Assembly (NCBI RefSeq): GCF_000744655.1
Contig: NZ_JQMJ01000004.1
Location: forward strand, 1,550,001-1,614,000
Direction of reading: 5' to 3'
From: Streptacidiphilus rugosus AM-16
GTDB lineage: Bacteria > Actinomycetota > Actinomycetes > Streptomycetales > Streptomycetaceae
DNA length: 64,000 nucleotides
Shown here: piece after piece, positions 8,358 to 17,359 of the stretch
Position numbering within the stretch: the stretch's first letter is position 1
Layout: every line of letters starts with the position of its first letter
Translations under genes and position numbers: made by a program
Notes under the pieces: generated by a model
What the model saw: only the letters and a program-made list of their open reading frames with translations
What the model was told of the DNA's origin: nothing
Database searches by the model: none

Positions 8358-8957
8358 ATGAGCGATCTGATCCTGGTGCGTCACGGCGAGACCGAGTGGA
8401 GCCTGTCCGGTCAGCACACCAGCTGGACCGAGAAGCCGCTGACCTCCGTCGGGGAGGCCCAGGCACGGGCGCTGGCCCCGCTGTTGGGCGAGCACAAGAT
8501 CTGTCTCGCCCTGGTGAGCCCGATGGGCAGGGCCCAGGACACCGCCAAGCTGGCCGGACTGGACGCGCGGGTCGATCCCGATCTGCACGAGTGGGACTAC
8601 GGCGCCTACGAGGGCGTCACCACCCGCGAGATCCACCGCACCCGGCCCGACTGGAACCTGTGGACCGACGGGGTGGCGCCGGGGCCCGAGGGGCATCCGG
8701 GCGAGACCCCTGAAGAGGTCGGCATCCGGGCCGACCGGGTGATCGCCAAGACCGAGGCCGCGCTGGCCAACGGCATGGGCGGCGACGTGGTGCTGGTCGC
8801 GCACGCGCACTTCCTGCGGGTGTTCACCGCGCGGCGGCTCGGGCTGCCGCCGTCGGGGGGCGCGCTCTTCCAGCTGGCGACGGGGACCATCAGCCGACTC
8901 AGCACCGAGCACGGCCGGCCGGTCGTCGCGAGCTGGAACGAGAGGCCCCGCGGCTGA
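8358..8957 (+). CDS. Histidine phosphatase family protein (phosphoglycerate mutase-like)
   Basis: Cytoplasmic acid phosphatase-type enzyme, 199 aa. The phosphoacceptor motif LVRHGETEWS holds catalytic His9 in RHG (8-10). A conserved acid/base Glu lies in LHEWDYGAYEG, and the second His in VAHAHFLRV. Length and the SGQHTSWTEKPLT segment fit broad-specificity phosphatases rather than the glycolytic mutase. The substrate cannot be stated. Confidence 0.9.
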   Translation: MSDLILVRHGETEWSLSGQHTSWTEKPLTSVGEAQARALAPLLGEHKICLALVSPMGRAQDTAKLAGLDARVDPDLHEWDYGAYEGVTTREIHRTRPDWNLWTDGVAPGPEGHPGETPEEVGIRADRVIAKTEAALANGMGGDVVLVAHAHFLRVFTARRLGLPPSGGALFQLATGTISRLSTEHGRPVVASWNERPRG

Positions 8958-9030
8958 ACCCCGCCCGGGCGGCTGAACCCCGGGCGGGCGGCTGAGGCGG
9001 CGAGCGGCTGAAGGCGAGCCGAGCGGCTGA
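8951..9030 (+). repeat. Short tandem CGGCTGA repeats at the phosphatase 3' end
   Basis: CGGCTGA occurs at 8951, 8970, 8989, 9005 and 9024, with spacings of 19, 19, 16 and 19 bp. The first copy contains the phosphatase stop codon, so the gene end appears to have been copied several times, giving a run of stop codons. This looks like replication slippage rather than a regulatory site. Confidence 0.6.
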
Positions 9031-9246
9031 GCGCCCTCGCCTCGCCTATGCTCGTGCCAGCCGCCCATCCGGACATCTGCGCTCAAAGCATGACAGGACC
9101 ACCGGGCGCGGCGAAGGGAGGCCGGTTTCCTTGGGCGCGAGCACCTCCGTGCCGGCACTCGGCGGGGCGCTGACGAAGGGTCGCTTTGTCGACACAGCCA
9201 CCCGCGCCCCGGCACTGCTCCCCGTCCGCTAGGAGCCGCACCCGCC

Positions 9247-11265
9247 ATGCGCCACCGCGAGGACCTGCCCTTCCGCACCACCGTCCAGGACACCTGGATC
9301 CCGCTGCCCGACGGCGTCCGCCTCCACGCCAGGATCTGGCGGCCGGTCACCGACGAACCCGTGCCCGCCCTGCTGGAGTACCTGCCCTACCGGCTCACCG
9401 ACTGGACCGCGCCGCGCGACGCCGAGCGGCACCCCTGGTACGCCGGGCACGGCTACGCCTCGGTCCGCGTCGACATCCGCGGCCACGGCAACTCGGAGGG
9501 CCGGCCCGGCGACGAGTACGACGCGACCGAGCTGGCCGACGGGGTCGCCGTGGTCGAGTGGCTGGCCGGGCAGCCCTGGTGCAGCGGCCGGGTGGGCATG
9601 TTCGGGATCTCCTGGGGCGGCTTCAACGCCCTGCAGATCGCCGCGCTCGCGCCGCCCGCACTGCGCGCCGTGGTCACCGTCTGCTCCACCGACAACCGCT
9701 ACGACAACGACGTCCACTACCTGGGCGGGTCGGTCCTCGCCGTCGACATGCACGCCTGGGCGGCGACCATGCTGGCCTTCGTCTGCAGGCCGCCCGACCC
9801 GGAGTTCGTCGGCGACCGCTGGCGGCAGATGTGGCGGGACCGGCTGGAGCGGGTCGAGCCGTTCGTCCACACCTGGCTCACCCACCAGGCCAGGGACGAC
9901 TACTGGCGGCACGGCAGCGTCTGCGAGGACTACTCCGCGATCACGGCCCCGGTGCTGGCCGTCGGCGGCTGGGCCGACCCGTACCGCGACACCGTGCTGC
10001 GGCTGGTCGCGCACCTGGACGCCCCGGTGCGCGGCATCCTCGGCCCCTGGTCGCACCAGTACCCGGACCGCGGTCTGCCGCCAGGGCCGGCGATCGGCTT
10101 CCTGCAGGAGACGCTGCGCTGGTGGGACCACTGGCTCAGGGACGTCGACAACGACGTCATGGACGAGCCGCTGCTCCGGGCCTGGATCAACGAGTCCGCG
10201 CCGCCCGCGACCGGCTGCTCCGTCCGCGAGGGCCGCTGGGTCGCGGCGGACACCTGGCCCGCGCCCGAGATCGACATGACGAGATATCGACTCGACGGCA
10301 CGATGAAGCATCCCGAACCGGGACCGGTCCGGGTGGTGTCGCCGCAGCACACCGGCGTCGACGCGGCCCGCTTCTTCCCCTTCGGCAACGACGCCGACCT
10401 GCCGCCGGACCAGCGTGAGGAGGACGGCCGCTCGGTCTGCTTCGACACCGCCGCCCTCGGGCACCGGGTAGAGATCCTGGGGCGCGCCAGGGTCAGGCTG
10501 CGGCTGACCTGCCCGGCCCGCCGCGGCCAGGTGATCGCCCGGCTCTGCGACGTCGCCCCCGACGGCTCCTCCACGCTGGTCACCCGCGGCGTGCTCAACC
10601 TGCTCAGCCGCCGGGGCCGCGCGCACACGGTGGAGTGGACCCCGGGCGCGACCGAGGACGTCGAGTTCGAGCTCTGGGGGGTCGGCCACGCGTTCCCGCC
10701 CGGCCACCGGATCCGGTTGGCGCTCTCCTCGGCCTACTGGCCCTGGGTCTGGCCGCACCCGGACGCCCGGGGCTTCACCGTCGACCCGGCGGCGAGCGAG
10801 CTGGAGCTGCCGGTCCGCGACGGCTCGGCCGACCGCGGCCGCCCGCCGATCCGCTTCGAGGAGCCGGAGCAGACCCCGCCGCTCGGCGTCGTCTTCGCCG
10901 ACCCGGCGACGCTGGGCCCGGAGCGGGTGGTGCGCAGGGACGTCGGCGCGGGCGAGTGGGTGCTGGAGGTCGACCCCCGCTACGGGGGCCCGCGCACCTA
11001 CCCGGACGGCCTGGTCGTCCGCGAGGCCGCGGTGGACCGCTACACGATCCGCGAGGACGACCCGATCAGCGCGCGGACACGGTCCGAGTGGGTTGTCGGC
11101 CTGGCCCGCCCGGAGCTCGGCTGGGAGGTCGAGGTGCGCACCCGCTCGGAGATCCGCACCGACGGCGCGGACTTCCTGACGGACGACCAGGTCACCGCGA
11201 CCGAGCGGGGCGAGGTCGTGTTCGAGCGCTCCTGGCGGCGCCGCATCCCGCGCACACACGGCTGA
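9247..11265 (+). CDS. CocE/NonD family hydrolase
   Basis: A 672-aa serine hydrolase of the X-Pro dipeptidyl-peptidase/cocaine esterase group. The N-terminal alpha/beta-hydrolase domain holds the nucleophile motif GISWGG (Ser122), preceded by VRVDIRGHGNSEG. The Asp and His of the triad are expected near VGGWADPYRD and GPWSHQYPD. From about residue 330 a jelly-roll PepX_C domain follows. No signal peptide is seen, so it is predicted to be cytoplasmic. The start has AGGAG 12 nt upstream. It probably cleaves an ester or amide of a small molecule, with the exact substrate unknown. Confidence 0.9.
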   Translation: MRHREDLPFRTTVQDTWIPLPDGVRLHARIWRPVTDEPVPALLEYLPYRLTDWTAPRDAERHPWYAGHGYASVRVDIRGHGNSEGRPGDEYDATELADGVAVVEWLAGQPWCSGRVGMFGISWGGFNALQIAALAPPALRAVVTVCSTDNRYDNDVHYLGGSVLAVDMHAWAATMLAFVCRPPDPEFVGDRWRQMWRDRLERVEPFVHTWLTHQARDDYWRHGSVCEDYSAITAPVLAVGGWADPYRDTVLRLVAHLDAPVRGILGPWSHQYPDRGLPPGPAIGFLQETLRWWDHWLRDVDNDVMDEPLLRAWINESAPPATGCSVREGRWVAADTWPAPEIDMTRYRLDGTMKHPEPGPVRVVSPQHTGVDAARFFPFGNDADLPPDQREEDGRSVCFDTAALGHRVEILGRARVRLRLTCPARRGQVIARLCDVAPDGSSTLVTRGVLNLLSRRGRAHTVEWTPGATEDVEFELWGVGHAFPPGHRIRLALSSAYWPWVWPHPDARGFTVDPAASELELPVRDGSADRGRPPIRFEEPEQTPPLGVVFADPATLGPERVVRRDVGAGEWVLEVDPRYGGPRTYPDGLVVREAAVDRYTIREDDPISARTRSEWVVGLARPELGWEVEVRTRSEIRTDGADFLTDDQVTATERGEVVFERSWRRRIPRTHG

Positions 11266-11306
11266 CGGCTCCGTCGGACGGGCCGGAGCACGTACGCTGA
11301 CAGACG

Positions 11307-13373
11307 ATGCCGCCCTCCCTGAAACCGCACCTGAACGGCTGGTACCGCTCGCTCAAGGCCACCTCCCGGTCCGGTCTGCGCGTGGAGCGGGCGACCAACC
11401 AGCCGCTGGCCGCGCTGCGCGGAGCGCTCGGCGTCGCGATCGCCCTGTTCGGCGCGCTCGCGCTGAGCGGTCCGGCGATGGCGACCTCCGCGGCGCTGGG
11501 CGCGCAGATGGCCGGGATGGCCACCTTCCAGCGCAGCTACCGACCCCGTCCCTGGCTGGCCCTGGCGACCGCGCTGGGGCTCGCGGTCAGCACCTTCGTC
11601 GGCTACGTCGCCTCGCCGTGGCCCGCGCTCTTCCTGTGCGTGGTCGCCCTCTGGTCCTTCGGCGCGGGGCTGGCCTGGGTCGGCGGCCAGACCGCGGGGA
11701 TCCTGGCGAGCATGACGGTGGCCGTCATGCTGGTCGTGGTCAGTCTGACCGAGTCGGTCTCGCAGGCGGCGCAGCACGCGGGCGTCATCGCGGCCGGCGG
11801 CGTGATCCAGGCGCTGCTCGTGCTGGTCTGGCCGGTCAACCGCTGGGGCGCGCACCGCGAGGCGCTGGCCGAGGCCTGCGCCTCCATGGCCGACTACGCC
11901 CGCCGGCTGCGGCACGACCCCTTCGCGCCCTTCGACCCCGACCCGCTGATGGCGGCCCGCGAGGCCGCGGTGGTGACGCCCGGCCAGGCCCGCAGCAGGC
12001 CCGCCGAGCTCACCGGTGTCCGCCCGCTGGTGGAACGGATGCGCCCGGCGATGTCCGCGCTGGCCGATCCCCGTGTGGGCGCGGCGGAGGAGGGTCCCGA
12101 GCGCGACCGGGCCAGAGAACTGCTGGCCGCGGCGGCGGACATCCTGGACATGGCCGCCCACACGATCCGCAGCGGCGTGTCCCCGAAGATCCCCGAACGG
12201 GCCTACGCCGCGCTGGCGCTCCCGGACGACGGCCCCATCCTGCACGGCATCGCCCGGCACACCGCGCTGCGCCTGATCGGCCTGCTCGCCGAGGTCCACG
12301 ACGCGCTGGAGACCCCTCCGGACGACGACTCCCCGCGCTACCTCCCCCGCCCCGGCGTCCGCGAGCTGCTGCCGCTGACCGTGGTGGCGATCCGCCGCAA
12401 CTGGACCTGGCGGTCCGCGGTGCTGCGGCACGCGGTGCGGGTGGCGGTGGTGGTGACGCTGGCCGAGGGCATCGGTATGGCGCTGCCCTACGGCCACGGC
12501 TACTGGGCCGCGATGACGGCCATGATGGTGATGCGGCCCGACTTCTCGCAGACCTACAGCCGGGGCGTGGCCCGCCTGGCGGGCACGGTGGTGGGCGTCG
12601 GCGTCGCCTCGGCGGTGATGGTGGCCGCGCGGCCGGCGCCGTGGGTCTGCGGGGCGCTGGCGGTGGTCGCGGTGGGCGGCGCGTACCTGACGATGCGAGC
12701 CGGCTACATGGCGCTCAGCACGCTGGTGACCGTCTACGTCGTCTTCCTGCTGTCCATGGACGGGCTGACGCTGTCGCGGACGGCGGCGGAACGAGTGGGC
12801 ATGACGCTACTGGGCGGGCTGCTGGCGTTCGCCGCGTACGCGGTCTGGCCGACCTGGCAGACCGTCAGGCTGCCGCACCGTCTGGCGGACCAGATCTCGG
12901 CGGCCGGACAGTACGCGGCGGCGACGCTGGAGGCTTTCGCCTCGCCGGGCCCCGTCACACGCCGCGCGATGCGGGACGCCCTGCTCGACTACCGCGCGGC
13001 GCGCGCGGCGTTGCGGGCGGCGGACGACTCGGCGGCGACCGAGCCGGTCCGCCATCGGGGCCTGCGCCCCTCGCAACTCTCCGACGCGCGGGCGGCGGTC
13101 GCGGCGATCGGCCGCACGTCGATGCTGATCGAGGCGCACGCCCCGACCGCGACCGCGCCCTCCCCCGGCGCAGCGGCGTTCGCGGGCGTGGTCCGCGACC
13201 AACTCACGATCGCGGCGGTCGCCGCCCGCACCGGCACCAAGGTCGACCTCACCCCGGTCCGCGACGCCTACCAACTCTGGTCCGACTCCGCCGACGGCAC
13301 CCCGGACGAGATCCTCCGCGACGCCTCCATCCTCACCGAGGCCGTGACCGGCCTCGAGGAGTCCCTCAACTGA
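11307..13373 (+). CDS. FUSC family aromatic acid exporter-like membrane protein
   Basis: A 688-aa integral membrane protein with two FUSC-type blocks. About five hydrophobic helices occur between residues 40 and 175 (ALRGALGVAIALFGALAL, LALATALGLAVSTFVGYV, MTVAVMLVVVSL). A large cytoplasmic region follows, then a second helical block from about 375 to 530 that includes YWAAMTAMMVMRPDFSQTY, a FUSC hallmark. Relatives (AaeB, YccS) export aromatic acids or related compounds. It follows the CocE gene on the same strand after 41 bp, so hydrolysis and export could be linked, though that is inference. Confidence 0.85.
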   Translation: MPPSLKPHLNGWYRSLKATSRSGLRVERATNQPLAALRGALGVAIALFGALALSGPAMATSAALGAQMAGMATFQRSYRPRPWLALATALGLAVSTFVGYVASPWPALFLCVVALWSFGAGLAWVGGQTAGILASMTVAVMLVVVSLTESVSQAAQHAGVIAAGGVIQALLVLVWPVNRWGAHREALAEACASMADYARRLRHDPFAPFDPDPLMAAREAAVVTPGQARSRPAELTGVRPLVERMRPAMSALADPRVGAAEEGPERDRARELLAAAADILDMAAHTIRSGVSPKIPERAYAALALPDDGPILHGIARHTALRLIGLLAEVHDALETPPDDDSPRYLPRPGVRELLPLTVVAIRRNWTWRSAVLRHAVRVAVVVTLAEGIGMALPYGHGYWAAMTAMMVMRPDFSQTYSRGVARLAGTVVGVGVASAVMVAARPAPWVCGALAVVAVGGAYLTMRAGYMALSTLVTVYVVFLLSMDGLTLSRTAAERVGMTLLGGLLAFAAYAVWPTWQTVRLPHRLADQISAAGQYAAATLEAFASPGPVTRRAMRDALLDYRAARAALRAADDSAATEPVRHRGLRPSQLSDARAAVAAIGRTSMLIEAHAPTATAPSPGAAAFAGVVRDQLTIAAVAARTGTKVDLTPVRDAYQLWSDSADGTPDEILRDASILTEAVTGLEESLN

Positions 13374-13384
13374 GTGCCTCAAGC

Positions 13385-13498
13385 AGGGGGCCGGTTGCAC
13401 TCCCCCAGGGGCCCGCGGAACTGCCGATCCCCGGCTCCGCGGATGGGCGCGGAGCCTCACAGCAAAGGGTCAGTTGCACGACCTGGGAGTGCAACCTC
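13385..13498. repeat. Dispersed intergenic repeat, site 1
   Basis: A degenerate copy of the repeat also found at 21165-21400 and 34990-35260. GCCGGTTGCAC is followed by a degraded CAGGGGC..GCGGAACTGC core, then a second GTTGCACGACC unit and an inverted GTGCAACC end. It fills the space between the convergent FUSC and methionyl-tRNA synthetase genes. Confidence 0.55.
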
Positions 13499-13512
13499 CC
13501 ATCGTTCGAACG

Positions 13513-15027
13513 TCAGGCGCTCTCGGGGACGCCGAGGCGGGGGAAGAGCGGGTGGGAGGGCGGCAGCACGCCGTCGACCGGGGTGCAGCGCTCCGTGATG
13601 CGCTCGGCCGCGTCCGGCAGGAACGGGCGGAGTTCGTCGCCCAGGGCGCGGCAGGCCGCGACCAGCGCGGCCAGCGCCGCGTCGAGTCGGGGTGAGGGCG
13701 CACCGCCCCGCTCCGACTTGGCGAGTTCCCAGGGGCGGGTGCGGTCGATGCAGCGGTTGGCCTCCTCCACGAGCGTCCAGACCGCGCCCGCCGCCGCGCG
13801 GTAGTCGAAGTCGTCCAGGGCCGCGTCCACCCGGCCCGCCGCGCGGGCGCAGACCGCGCGCAGCTCGGAGGTCGCCGTCGTGGAGACCGTGGGGGTCGGG
13901 ACGACGCCGTCCCGGTAGCGGTGGACCATGGTGACCACCCGGTGCACCAGATTGCCGAAGCCGCCGGCCAGGTCCGCGTCCGCGCGGGCGATCAGGCGCT
14001 CCTCGGTGAAATCCGCGTCGCCGACCCGCGGGACCTCGCGCAGCAGCCACCAGCGGACCGCATCCGCGCCGAAGCGGGACACCAGGTCGGTGGGGTCGGC
14101 GACCGCGCCGCCGCCGGACTTGCTGATCTTGCGGCCGGACACCGTCAGGTAGTCGTGCACCAGGATCCGCGTCGGCAGCGGCAGGCCCGCCGAGAGCAGC
14201 ATGGCGGGCCAGTAGACGGCGTGGAACCGGACCACGCCCTTGCCGACGAGGTGGACGCGTTCGCCCTCGCCCGCCCACCAGGTCGCGAAGTCGTCGCCCT
14301 CCCCGCCGAGCCCCAGGCTGGTGACGTAGTTGCCCAGCGCGTCCCACCACACGTAGACGACCTGGTCCTCGTCGCCCGGCACCGGGATGCCCCAGCCCCG
14401 GGCGCGGGCGCGGCTGCGGGAGACGGAGAAGTCCTGCAAACCGGAGTCGATCAGCGCCAGCACCTCGTTGCGCCGCGCCGCGGGCTCGACCCGCAGCCGG
14501 CCGTCGGTGATCAGCTCGCGCAGCCGCTGCTCGTAGCGGGACAGGCGGAAGAACCAGTTCTCCTCGCTGACCTGCTGCGGCTCCGTCCCGTGCTCGGGAC
14601 AGCGGCCCTCGACGAGTTCGGTCTCCGCGTAGAAGGCCTCGCAGCCGACGCAGTAAAGGCCGACGTACTGCTTGCGGTAGAAGTCCCCCGCCGCGGCGCA
14701 GCGCTGCCACAGGTACTCGACGCCCACGCGGTGACGCGGGTCGCGGCTGGTGCGGATGAAGTCGTCGAAGGAGAGCGCCAGCGGTCCGGCGAGCTGCGCG
14801 AACGCGGCGGCGTTGCGGTCGACCAGCTCCTGCACGCCGACGCCCTCGGCCTCGGCGGCGAGGACGTTCTTCAGCGAGTTCTCGTCCGTGCCGCTCAGGA
14901 AGCGCACCGCGCCGCCCCTGGTCCGGCGGTGCCGGGCGAGCACGTCGGCCTGGACCAGCTCCAGGGCGAAGCCGAGGTGCGGGCGGGCGTTGACGTACGG
15001 GATGGTGGTCGTGACGTAGTAGCTCAT
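13513..15027 (-). CDS. metG: Methionyl-tRNA synthetase
   Basis: Class I aminoacyl-tRNA synthetase, 504 aa, charging tRNA-Met. The HIGH-type motif is PHLG at 16-19 and the KMSKS-type loop is KISKS near residue 300. A zinc knuckle is visible as CVGC...CPEHG between about 135 and 155. The WWDALGNYVTSLG region matches the family. There is no C-terminal EMAP domain, and the protein is shorter than many primary MetRS enzymes, so it could be a second, specialised or antibiotic-tolerant copy; only a genome search could say. The ATG at 15027 has AGGAG 7 nt upstream. A structured leader with a Met-containing mini-ORF lies upstream (15030-15197). Confidence 0.92.
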   Translation of the reverse strand: MSYYVTTTIPYVNARPHLGFALELVQADVLARHRRTRGGAVRFLSGTDENSLKNVLAAEAEGVGVQELVDRNAAAFAQLAGPLALSFDDFIRTSRDPRHRVGVEYLWQRCAAAGDFYRKQYVGLYCVGCEAFYAETELVEGRCPEHGTEPQQVSEENWFFRLSRYEQRLRELITDGRLRVEPAARRNEVLALIDSGLQDFSVSRSRARARGWGIPVPGDEDQVVYVWWDALGNYVTSLGLGGEGDDFATWWAGEGERVHLVGKGVVRFHAVYWPAMLLSAGLPLPTRILVHDYLTVSGRKISKSGGGAVADPTDLVSRFGADAVRWWLLREVPRVGDADFTEERLIARADADLAGGFGNLVHRVVTMVHRYRDGVVPTPTVSTTATSELRAVCARAAGRVDAALDDFDYRAAAGAVWTLVEEANRCIDRTRPWELAKSERGGAPSPRLDAALAALVAACRALGDELRPFLPDAAERITERCTPVDGVLPPSHPLFPRLGVPESA

Positions 15028-15029
15028 CA

Positions 15030-15115
15030 GGCGCTCCTGCTCTCCCCCGACGGGAGGACTGTGGGCGGGAGGGGCCTGCGGCGCACATGCAGGAGGCCCC
15101 TGGTGACGGGGCCTC
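15030..15115 (-). promoter_or_regulatory. Putative attenuator with alternative hairpins before the MetRS gene
   Basis: On the minus strand, GAGGCCCC (15115-15108) can pair perfectly with GGGGCCTC (15100-15093) around a 7-nt loop. The same second arm, as AGGGGCCT, can instead pair with AGGCCCCT downstream (within 15070-15080). The two hairpins exclude each other, as in classical attenuators. A third small hairpin (CTCCC-GTC-GGGGGAG) lies just before the ribosome site. Inference only: ribosome position on the upstream mini-ORF could decide which hairpin forms. Confidence 0.45.
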
Positions 15116-15146
15116 GGGTGTGCGGCGTGGTGCGCGCGTCCGTGTG

Positions 15147-15197
15147 TCAGCAGCCCCGGGAGGGGCGCATCATTCGCTGGTTCGGCGCACAGATCAT
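15147..15197 (-). CDS. Candidate 16-aa Met-codon leader peptide
   Basis: A 17-codon frame coding MICAPNQRMMRPSRGC, with tandem ATG codons at positions 9-10, ends about 30 nt before the alternative hairpins of the MetRS leader. A TACGCT -10-like box lies exactly 6 nt before the ATG, so the transcript would be leaderless. Tandem codons for the cognate amino acid of the downstream synthetase are what ribosome-mediated attenuation would need. There is no homology support and the -35 region is unconvincing. Confidence 0.4.
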   Translation of the reverse strand: MICAPNQRMMRPSRGC

Positions 15198-15271
15198 GGA
15201 CCGAGCGTAGCAGCACGGCCGCGGCGGATCGCCGCCGTTTCCTATGGGACAGAGCCTGCGGGGTGGCGCGG

Positions 15272-15505
15272 TCAGAGGTGCCCGCGGACGAAGCGGCCGA
15301 GCTCCGCGGCCCATGCCGCGTACTCGCTGCGCATCGACGCGTCGCCGCCGCTGAGCATCGCGATCTGGGCGTCGGTCATCCGGTCGGCGCCGTCCGAGGC
15401 CATCATCGCGGCCATCCGGTCCATGGTGTCCGCGAGGCGCTCGGCGTCGTGATGGCTCAGCATGACCAGCCGCTCCATGCGGCCGATAGTGGTGGAACCG
15501 GGCAT
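15272..15505 (-). CDS. Small Met-rich hypothetical protein
   Basis: 77 aa, not recognised. It has an excellent ribosome site (CGAGGAGGC, spacing 4-5 from the ATG at 15505). Ten of 77 residues are Met, several in the helical stretch DTMDRMAAMMASDGADRM. No signal peptide or membrane segment is seen and there is no Cys. It is 74 bp upstream of the MetRS leader on the same strand and divergent from the asparaginase gene. Confidence 0.7.
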   Translation of the reverse strand: MPGSTTIGRMERLVMLSHHDAERLADTMDRMAAMMASDGADRMTDAQIAMLSGGDASMRSEYAAWAAELGRFVRGHL

Positions 15506-15612
15506 GACTGCCTCCTCGGGTCGTCCTCCACGTGCTCCACCCCACGGTAGATCGGGTGAGTAGGGTGTGCACGCCGTGATCAAGGACGATCACGCGGGAG
15601 CGAGGGGACGCC

Positions 15613-16566
15613 GTGGGCATCGCGCTGTTCACACTGGGTGGCACCATCTCGATGGCCGGAGCGGCCCGGCTGGACGGGGCCGCGCTGACGGCCGCCGTCC
15701 CCGGCCTGGAGACCCTGGACGAGCCGCTGGACATACAGGACCTGGAGCCGGTGGGCAGCGGGAGCCTCACCTTCGCGCAGGTGCTCGCCGTCGCGGAGTC
15801 CGCCTCGGCGGCGGTGCGGGCCGGCGCACCGGGGGTGGTGATCACCCAGGGCACCGACACCCTGGAGGAGACGGCCTACCTGCTGGACCTGGTCTGGGCG
15901 CAGGACGCGCCGCTGGTGCTGACCGGCGCGATGCGCAATCCGACCCTCGCCGGGCCGGACGGTCCGGCGAACCTGCTGGCGGCCGCCCGGGTGGCCGCGG
16001 CGGCTCCGGCCCGCGGGCTCGGCGCGCTGGTCGTGTTCAACGACGAGATCCACGCGGCGCGCTGGGTCCGCAAGACCCACAGCACCAGCACCGCGACCTT
16101 CGTCTCGCCCGACACCGGCCCGCTGGGGCACGTGATCGAGGGCCGGGTCCGGGTGCTCACCGCCCCCGTGCGCTGCGCGCCGCTGCCGCCGCCCACCGCC
16201 GGCGCCCGCGTCGCGCTGTACACGGTGACCCTGGACGACGACCCGGACACCCTCACCGCGCTCGCCGCCGGTCAGGACGCCGTGGTGCTCGCCGGCTTCG
16301 GGGTCGGGCACGTCCCCGCCGTGCTGGTCCCCGCGCTGGCCGAACTGGCGGCGCGGATGCCCGTGGTGCTCACCTCCCGCACCGGGGCCGGCTCGGTCCT
16401 GCGCAGCACCTACCGCTCCCCCGGCTCGGAGACCGAGCTGCTCTCCCACGGCCTGATCGACGGCGGCCTGCTGCACCCCTACAAGGCGCGCGTGCTGCTG
16501 AGGCTGCTGCTCGGCTCCGGCGCGGACCGGGACGCGGTGGCGGCCGCCTTCGCGGAGCGGGGCTGA
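15613..16566 (+). CDS. L-asparaginase (type I/II family)
   Basis: A 317-aa amidohydrolase converting asparagine to aspartate and ammonia. The first catalytic Thr lies in TLGGTISM (T11), and the second motif is ITQGTDTLEETAY with T81-D82. A conserved Lys is in RWVRKTHSTST. There is no signal peptide, so it is predicted to be cytoplasmic. The GTG start at 15613 is preceded by GCGAGGGGAC. The fold is complete and all core motifs are intact. Confidence 0.9.
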   Translation: MGIALFTLGGTISMAGAARLDGAALTAAVPGLETLDEPLDIQDLEPVGSGSLTFAQVLAVAESASAAVRAGAPGVVITQGTDTLEETAYLLDLVWAQDAPLVLTGAMRNPTLAGPDGPANLLAAARVAAAAPARGLGALVVFNDEIHAARWVRKTHSTSTATFVSPDTGPLGHVIEGRVRVLTAPVRCAPLPPPTAGARVALYTVTLDDDPDTLTALAAGQDAVVLAGFGVGHVPAVLVPALAELAARMPVVLTSRTGAGSVLRSTYRSPGSETELLSHGLIDGGLLHPYKARVLLRLLLGSGADRDAVAAAFAERG

Positions 16567-16701
16567 ACGCGGCGGGGGCCGAACGGGGCGGAAGACCATT
16601 GCCCGGAGGCCTCCGCTTCGTTTACGGTGCAGCTCACGGGTACGAAATGCGTGCCCGCCTCCGTCCGATCCGACGGATACAGTTGCAGGAGAGTGCTCCC
16701 C

Positions 16702-17355
16702 ATGTCGGAAATCGCAGTCACCGAGCGGACACGCCATCGGCGGATGCGGGAGAACGGCAGCACCCGCAAGGAGGAGCTCGACGCCGTGCTGGCGGCGGGC
16801 TTCGTCTGCCACCTCGCGGTGGTCGTGGACGGCACTCCGATGGCCGTGCCGACCTGCTACGGAGCGACCGCCGACACCCTCTACTTCCACGGCTCCGTCG
16901 CCAGCCGCAGCCTGGCCCAGGACCCGGCGGCCGAGGTCTGCGTCACGGTGACCCACGTGGACGGGCTCAGCCTGGCCAGGTCCGTCTTCGAGCACGGCGT
17001 GAACTACCGCAGCGTCATGGTCTTCGGCACCCCGCGGGTCGCCGACGGCGACGAGAAGCTGGAGGGTCTGCGGGTGCTGACCGAGCAGTGCGCTCCGGGA
17101 CAGTGGGACTACGCCCGCCTGCCCAACCGCAAGGAGCTGGCCGCCACCACGCTGCTGGCCCTCGACCTCACCGAGGCCTCGGTCAAGATCGCGGCGGGCC
17201 CGCCGGAGGACGGCGAAGGGCCGGACGCGTCGCTCGGCCTGTGGGCGGGCAACGTCCCGATCCGGACGGTCTACGGCGCGCCGGTGCCCGCCCCGGACCT
17301 GGCTCCGGGCATCGCGCTGCCGCCGCACATCGCCGCGCTGCGGACCGAGGCCTGA
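16702..17355 (+). CDS. Pyridoxamine 5'-phosphate oxidase-like split-barrel protein
   Basis: A 217-aa flavin- or heme-binding split beta-barrel protein of the PNPOx-like family. Recognisable features are the N-terminal helix with STRKEELDAVLAAGFVCHLAVVVDGTPMAVPTCY, the YFHGSVASRSL strand pair and VCVTVTHVDGL. The C-terminus is Pro-rich. Many such proteins in actinobacteria bind F420, FMN or heme, and the cofactor cannot be read here. AGGAGAG lies 9 nt before the ATG. It is not the biosynthetic PdxH. Confidence 0.85.
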   Translation: MSEIAVTERTRHRRMRENGSTRKEELDAVLAAGFVCHLAVVVDGTPMAVPTCYGATADTLYFHGSVASRSLAQDPAAEVCVTVTHVDGLSLARSVFEHGVNYRSVMVFGTPRVADGDEKLEGLRVLTEQCAPGQWDYARLPNRKELAATTLLALDLTEASVKIAAGPPEDGEGPDASLGLWAGNVPIRTVYGAPVPAPDLAPGIALPPHIAALRTEA

Positions 17356-17359
17356 GCGG

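Noticed and set aside
7408..8361. A 317-codon + frame opposite the PARG-like gene
   Set aside because: Antisense shadow, Ala/Arg/Gly-rich, no known motif.
15121..15216. A T-box riboswitch before the MetRS gene
   Set aside because: No AGGGTGGNACCGCG-like T-box core or specifier loop seen. The leader fits a mini-ORF attenuator better.
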